From Clostridia bacterium (lineage in GTDB: Bacteria > Bacillota > Clostridia > Oscillospirales > Acutalibacteraceae), in assembly GCA_017614275.1 (NCBI GenBank), contig JAGACE010000208.1, forward strand, positions 1-8,516: a stretch of 8,516 nucleotides of DNA, in the 5' to 3' direction. The notes below the pieces were generated by a model. It was given only the letters and a program-made list of their open reading frames with translations, did not search any database and was not told where the DNA came from. A program made the translations under genes and the position numbers. Of the stretch, positions 6,285 through 8,516 are shown piece after piece (positions within the stretch are counted from its first letter, which is position 1; each line of letters opens with the position of its first letter).

Positions 6285-7221
6285 CGCGGATCAGCGGCTG
6301 GACAAGTTCCTGACCAAGAACCTGCCGAATCTGCCGCAGTCTCTGCTGTACAAGTACATCCGCAAAAAACGCATCAAGGTCAACGGCAGGCGGGCGGAGA
6401 TCTCCACCCGGCTGCAGGAGGGCGATGTGCTCGACCTGTACATCAACGATGAGTTTTTTGAACCGACCGAGCCCGTGTACGACTTCCTGCACGCGGGCAC
6501 CGCGCTGTCGGTCCTCTATGAGGACGAGGACCTGCTGGTCCTTGACAAGCCGGTCGGGCTCCTGTCCCATCCGGACGACCGGGAGTACATCGACACCCTG
6601 ATCGGACGGGTCAAGCGGTATCTCTACGAGAAAGGGGAGTACGACCCCGCTGCGGAGCAGTCGTTCACCCCGGCCCTGGTGAACCGGATCGACCGGAACA
6701 CCGGCGGCATCGTGCTGGCGGCCAAGAACGCAGAGGCGCTGCGGATCCTGAACCAGAAGATGAAGGACCGGGAGATCCACAAGTATTACCTGTGCGTCGT
6801 CCACGGCACGCCGGAACCCGCCGAGGGGACGCTGGAGGGATATCTCCGCAAAGACGAACAGAAGAACCGGGTGTTCGTCTCCAAAGAGCCGTCGCCCGGC
6901 GCCCGGACCATCCGCACGAAGTACAAGGTCCTGCGTTCCGAGCAGGGGATGAGCCTCGTGGAGGTCGAACTCCTGACCGGGCGGACCCATCAGATCCGCG
7001 CCCATTTCGCGAGCATCGGCTGCCCGCTGGTGGGGGACGGCAAATACGGGAACAATCAGAACAACCGCAGACAGGGTGGACGCCGCAAGCAGTTCCTCTA
7101 TTCCTACAAGACGGTCTTCGACTTCACCACGGACGCAGGCCCCCTGGAGGCCCTGAACGGGAAGGTGTTCGAGGCGCCGCACGTGTGGTTCGCAGAGCAG
7201 TTCCCGGACTATCAGCTTTGA
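6256..7221 (+). CDS. RluA-family RNA pseudouridine synthase with S4 domain
   Basis: This cytosolic enzyme isomerises specific uridines in RNA, most likely 23S rRNA, to pseudouridine. At 321 residues it has the usual RluC/RluD-like size. An S4 RNA-binding domain is at about 12-68 (DQRLDKFLTKNLPNLP, YKYIRKKRIKVNGRRAE, LQEGDVLDLYI). The synthase core starts at about 86 (LYEDEDLLVLDKPVGLLSHP). The catalytic motif NRIDRNTGGIVLAAKN is at 143-158, with the nucleophilic aspartate D146. HKYYLCVVHG is at about 175-184, and the late core motif LLTGRTHQIRAHFASIGCPLVGDGKYG is at about 239-265. The first residue of the catalytic motif is N instead of the common H (HRLDR). I recall this N form in clostridial relatives, so it is probably a subfamily trait. 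The exact target uridines cannot be predicted. It is translationally coupled to the CorC-type gene and followed by a clear terminator. Confidence 0.94.
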   Translation: MRSLTIGKNDADQRLDKFLTKNLPNLPQSLLYKYIRKKRIKVNGRRAEISTRLQEGDVLDLYINDEFFEPTEPVYDFLHAGTALSVLYEDEDLLVLDKPVGLLSHPDDREYIDTLIGRVKRYLYEKGEYDPAAEQSFTPALVNRIDRNTGGIVLAAKNAEALRILNQKMKDREIHKYYLCVVHGTPEPAEGTLEGYLRKDEQKNRVFVSKEPSPGARTIRTKYKVLRSEQGMSLVEVELLTGRTHQIRAHFASIGCPLVGDGKYGNNQNNRRQGGRRKQFLYSYKTVFDFTTDAGPLEALNGKVFEAPHVWFAEQFPDYQL

Positions 7222-7227
7222 GAAATA

Positions 7228-7275
7228 CGGCAGTCGTCTGCCGCCGGACCTGTTCCTTCGGGAGCAGGTCTTTTT
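7228..7275 (+). terminator. Tandem hairpins ending in an intrinsic terminator with UUCG tetraloop
   Basis: The terminator proper pairs GACCTGTTCC (7247-7256) with GGAGCAGGTC (7261-7270) around the loop TTCG (7257-7260), with one G-U pair, then TTTTT (7271-7275). Three bases upstream is a perfect 6-base hairpin, CGGCAG (7228-7233) with CTGCCG (7238-7243), loop TCGT. The first hairpin has no T run of its own and may help by blocking rival folds or protecting the 3' end (inference). This closes the transcript that begins at the 3425 promoter. Confidence 0.92.
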
Positions 7276-7288
7276 GCGGATCCAAAAA

Positions 7289-7302
7289 GAACAAATGTTT
7301 GC
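7289..7302 (+). promoter_or_regulatory. lexA box: Probable LexA (SOS) box overlapping the -35 element
   Basis: GAACAAATGTTT (7289-7300) matches the GAAC-N4-GTTY core of Firmicutes LexA operators. It has paired half sites AACA (7290-7293) and TGTT (7296-7299). Against the Bacillus consensus CGAACRNRYGTTYC, read from 7288, 12 of 14 positions agree. It overlaps the -35 box at 7299-7304, where a bound repressor would block RNA polymerase. The downstream transcript appears to include uvrB, a classical SOS gene, which supports the call. Confidence 0.7.
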
Positions 7303-7327
7303 TATTTACAATAAAAAATAGTATAAT
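7299..7327 (+). promoter_or_regulatory. Sigma-A type promoter for the phosphodiesterase-uvrB unit
   Basis: The -10 box is a perfect TATAAT (7322-7327), with TTGCTA (7299-7304) 17 bases upstream as the -35. It lies just after the preceding terminator and 36 bases before the start codon. TTTACA (7305-7310) looks more like a -35 on its own but would leave only an 11-base spacer. Confidence 0.8.
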
Positions 7328-7334
7328 TACAATA
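7306..7334 (+). repeat. TTACAATA direct repeat, 21-base period, across the promoter
   Basis: TTACAATA occurs at 7306-7313 in the promoter spacer and again at 7327-7334 just after the -10 box. The starts are 21 bases apart, about two helical turns, so both copies face the same side of the DNA. A 6-base inverted repeat CTATTT/AAATAG (7302-7307 and 7316-7321) is interleaved. The region is AT-rich, so chance is possible. Confidence 0.4.
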
Positions 7335-7363
7335 GGTGTATCTCAGCAGGAGGAAACGATCCT

Positions 7364-8095
7364 ATGACAACGAAGATCCTGGGGCATCGGGGCGCCAATC
7401 GCCGCGCTCCGCAGAATACGATCCCGGCATTTCGGGCGGCCATCGAACACGGCGCGGACGGCGTGGAGTTCGATGTGCAGATGTCCTCCGACGGGGTCCT
7501 CGTCATCTGCCACAACTTCACGGTGGACGCCACCTCGAACGGCACGGGGCGCATCGACGGGAAGACCTTCGCGCAGCTCCGCGCGCTGGATTTCGGCTCC
7601 TGGTTCTCCGCCGAGTTTACCGGGACACAGATCCCGACCCTGGAGGAGACCCTGGACTGCGTGAAGGACATGGAGGTCCTGAACGTCGAGATCAAACCCG
7701 CGGAAAAAGAACCGGACCTCGTGGTCCGGAAGACCTGGGAAACGGTCCGGGGGTTCGGGCTGCTGGACAAGACCATCTTCTCCAGTTTCGACTTCCGTCT
7801 CATGCGGATGCTCAAAGAGATCGACCCGAACGCCGTCTGCGGCCTGCTGTACGACCCGATGCCGGAGGAACTCTTCGACAAACGCCTCCTGCGCGGCCAG
7901 TTCCTGACCGTGGCGGAGGAATACGGTGCGGACGCCCTGCACCCGCACTATCTGCTGACGAACTTCCCGCGCGGCTACGTCCGCAAATGCCACGAGGCGG
8001 GCCTCATGGTCAACGTCTGGGGCGTCTCCAGAGAGAGCGAACTGGAGAAGTATAAAGAACGCAATTTGGACATCATCATCACCGACTGCATCTGA
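7364..8095 (+). CDS. Cytosolic glycerophosphodiester phosphodiesterase (GDPD family)
   Basis: This enzyme family hydrolyses glycerophosphodiesters from phospholipid breakdown to glycerol-3-phosphate and an alcohol, on a metal-dependent TIM barrel. The 243 residues cover the single GDPD domain with no signal peptide or membrane segment, so it should act in the cytosol. Catalytic features are GHRGA (7-11, H8 and R9), EFDVQ (35-39, metal ligands E35 and D37), the second histidine H50 in VICHN, and the metal ligand E109 in NVEIKP. TNFP (199-202), VNVWGV (216-221) and the terminal IITD (237-241 region) also fit the barrel. Two usual positions differ: APQNT replaces APENT at 15-19, and CHN replaces HD at 49-51. 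I recall both in other clostridial members, so they are probably subfamily marks. The start is supported by AGGAGG at 7348-7353. It is followed 16 bases later by uvrB and preceded by a probable LexA box, which suggests DNA-damage control. The exact substrate is unknown. Confidence 0.92.
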   Translation: MTTKILGHRGANRRAPQNTIPAFRAAIEHGADGVEFDVQMSSDGVLVICHNFTVDATSNGTGRIDGKTFAQLRALDFGSWFSAEFTGTQIPTLEETLDCVKDMEVLNVEIKPAEKEPDLVVRKTWETVRGFGLLDKTIFSSFDFRLMRMLKEIDPNAVCGLLYDPMPEELFDKRLLRGQFLTVAEEYGADALHPHYLLTNFPRGYVRKCHEAGLMVNVWGVSRESELEKYKERNLDIIITDCI

Positions 8096-8111
8096 CGAAA
8101 GGAGGGTCGCT

Positions 8112-8516
8112 GTGGACCGCTTCGATCTGCAATCCAAATTCCAGCCCACCGGCGACCAGCCGGAAGCCATCGCGGCCCTCGTGGAGGGCCTGAACAAAGG
8201 CTACAAAGAACAGTCCCTGAAGGGCGTCACCGGTTCCGGGAAGACGTTCACCATGGCCAATATCATCGCGCAGGTGAATCGCCCCACGCTGGTCCTGGCC
8301 CACAACAAAACGCTGGCGGCGCAGCTCTGCTCCGAATTCCGGGAGATGTTCCCGAACAACGCCGTCGAATACTTCGTCTCCTACTACGACTACTACCAGC
8401 CCGAGGCCTATGTGGCGGCCACGGACACGTACATAGAAAAAGACTCGTCCATCAACGACGAGATCGACAAACTGCGGCATTCCGCCACGCTGTCGCTGTC
8501 CGAACGGAGGGACGTC
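8112..8516 (+). CDS. uvrB: Excinuclease ABC subunit B (UvrB), 3' end cut by the window
   Basis: This is the damage-verifying helicase-like subunit of nucleotide excision repair. It is loaded by UvrA and later recruits UvrC for the incisions. The first 135 codons are present, and the frame is open to the last base. Hallmarks are the N-terminal [11 protein letters not shown] (10-20), the Walker A motif GVTGSGKT (38-45), [14 protein letters not shown] (59-72), and the beta-hairpin region [11 protein letters not shown] (91-101) that clamps DNA. The signature [13 protein letters not shown] (114-126) and SERRDV end the fragment. Full UvrB is about 650-670 residues, so roughly four fifths lie outside. 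The start is GTG, chosen because AAAGGAGGG (8098-8106) lies 5 bases upstream and the protein then begins with the expected [15 protein letters not shown]. No promoter is evident in the 16-base gap after the phosphodiesterase gene, so it is probably cotranscribed under the LexA-box promoter at 7299-7327. Confidence 0.97.
   Translation, partial: MDRFDLQSKFQPTGDQPEAIAALVEGLNKGYKEQSLKGVTGSGKTFTMANIIAQVNRPTLVLAHNKTLAAQLCSEFREMFPNNAVEYFVSYYDYYQPEAYVAATDTYIEKDSSINDEIDKLRHSATLSLSERRDV

Noticed and set aside
5070..7182. Long - strand open frames opposite the CorC-type and pseudouridine synthase genes (308 and 335 codons)
   Set aside because: They have the same mirror-codon origin in GC-rich DNA. The translations are rich in H, D, V and Q with no recognisable domain.

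Overview
The window looks like chromosomal DNA from a GC-rich member of the Clostridia (Firmicutes). An Oscillospirales/Ruminococcaceae-type gut anaerobe is my best guess, from inference only. The signs are strong AGGAGG-type ribosome binding sites, AT-rich promoters of Gram-positive sigma-A type between GC-rich genes, a groEL ending in a short alanine-rich GGMY tail, a phenylacetate-CoA ligase paired with a tandem-ACT protein, and a LexA box of Firmicutes type. All seven genes lie on the + strand; the first and last are cut by the window edges.

Layout. (1) 1-1428: the 3' five-sixths of groEL, closed by a textbook terminator with a UUCG loop. (2) 1446-3415: a two-gene operon with its own promoter, phenylacetate (aryl acetate)-CoA ligase followed 12 bases later by a double-ACT-domain protein. 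It is followed by an unusual structured intergenic element in which purine-rich and pyrimidine-rich arms enclose a GC-rich, multi-stem core. (3) 3425-7275: a strong promoter drives a 493-residue O-antigen ligase/polymerase-like membrane protein, then a CNNM/CorC-type transporter with a CBS pair, then an RluA-family pseudouridine synthase whose start overlaps the end of the transporter gene. No convincing terminator or promoter lies between them, and the group ends in a second UUCG-loop terminator. (4) 7289-8516: a promoter overlapped by a LexA (SOS) box, a cytosolic glycerophosphodiester phosphodiesterase, and 16 bases later the start of uvrB, which runs off the window.

How they fit together. 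groEL is protein-folding housekeeping. The ligase/ACT pair fits anaerobic handling of aryl acetates from aromatic amino acids, with the ACT protein as a possible amino-acid sensor. The third block is a mixed envelope, ion-transport and RNA-modification transcript. The last block is the most informative for regulation: the LexA box in front of the phosphodiesterase gene suggests that it and uvrB form one DNA-damage-inducible operon. I see no mobile element, CRISPR array, tRNA or rRNA. No intergenic stretch exceeds 300 bases; the longest (3257-3491) holds the structured element and a promoter.
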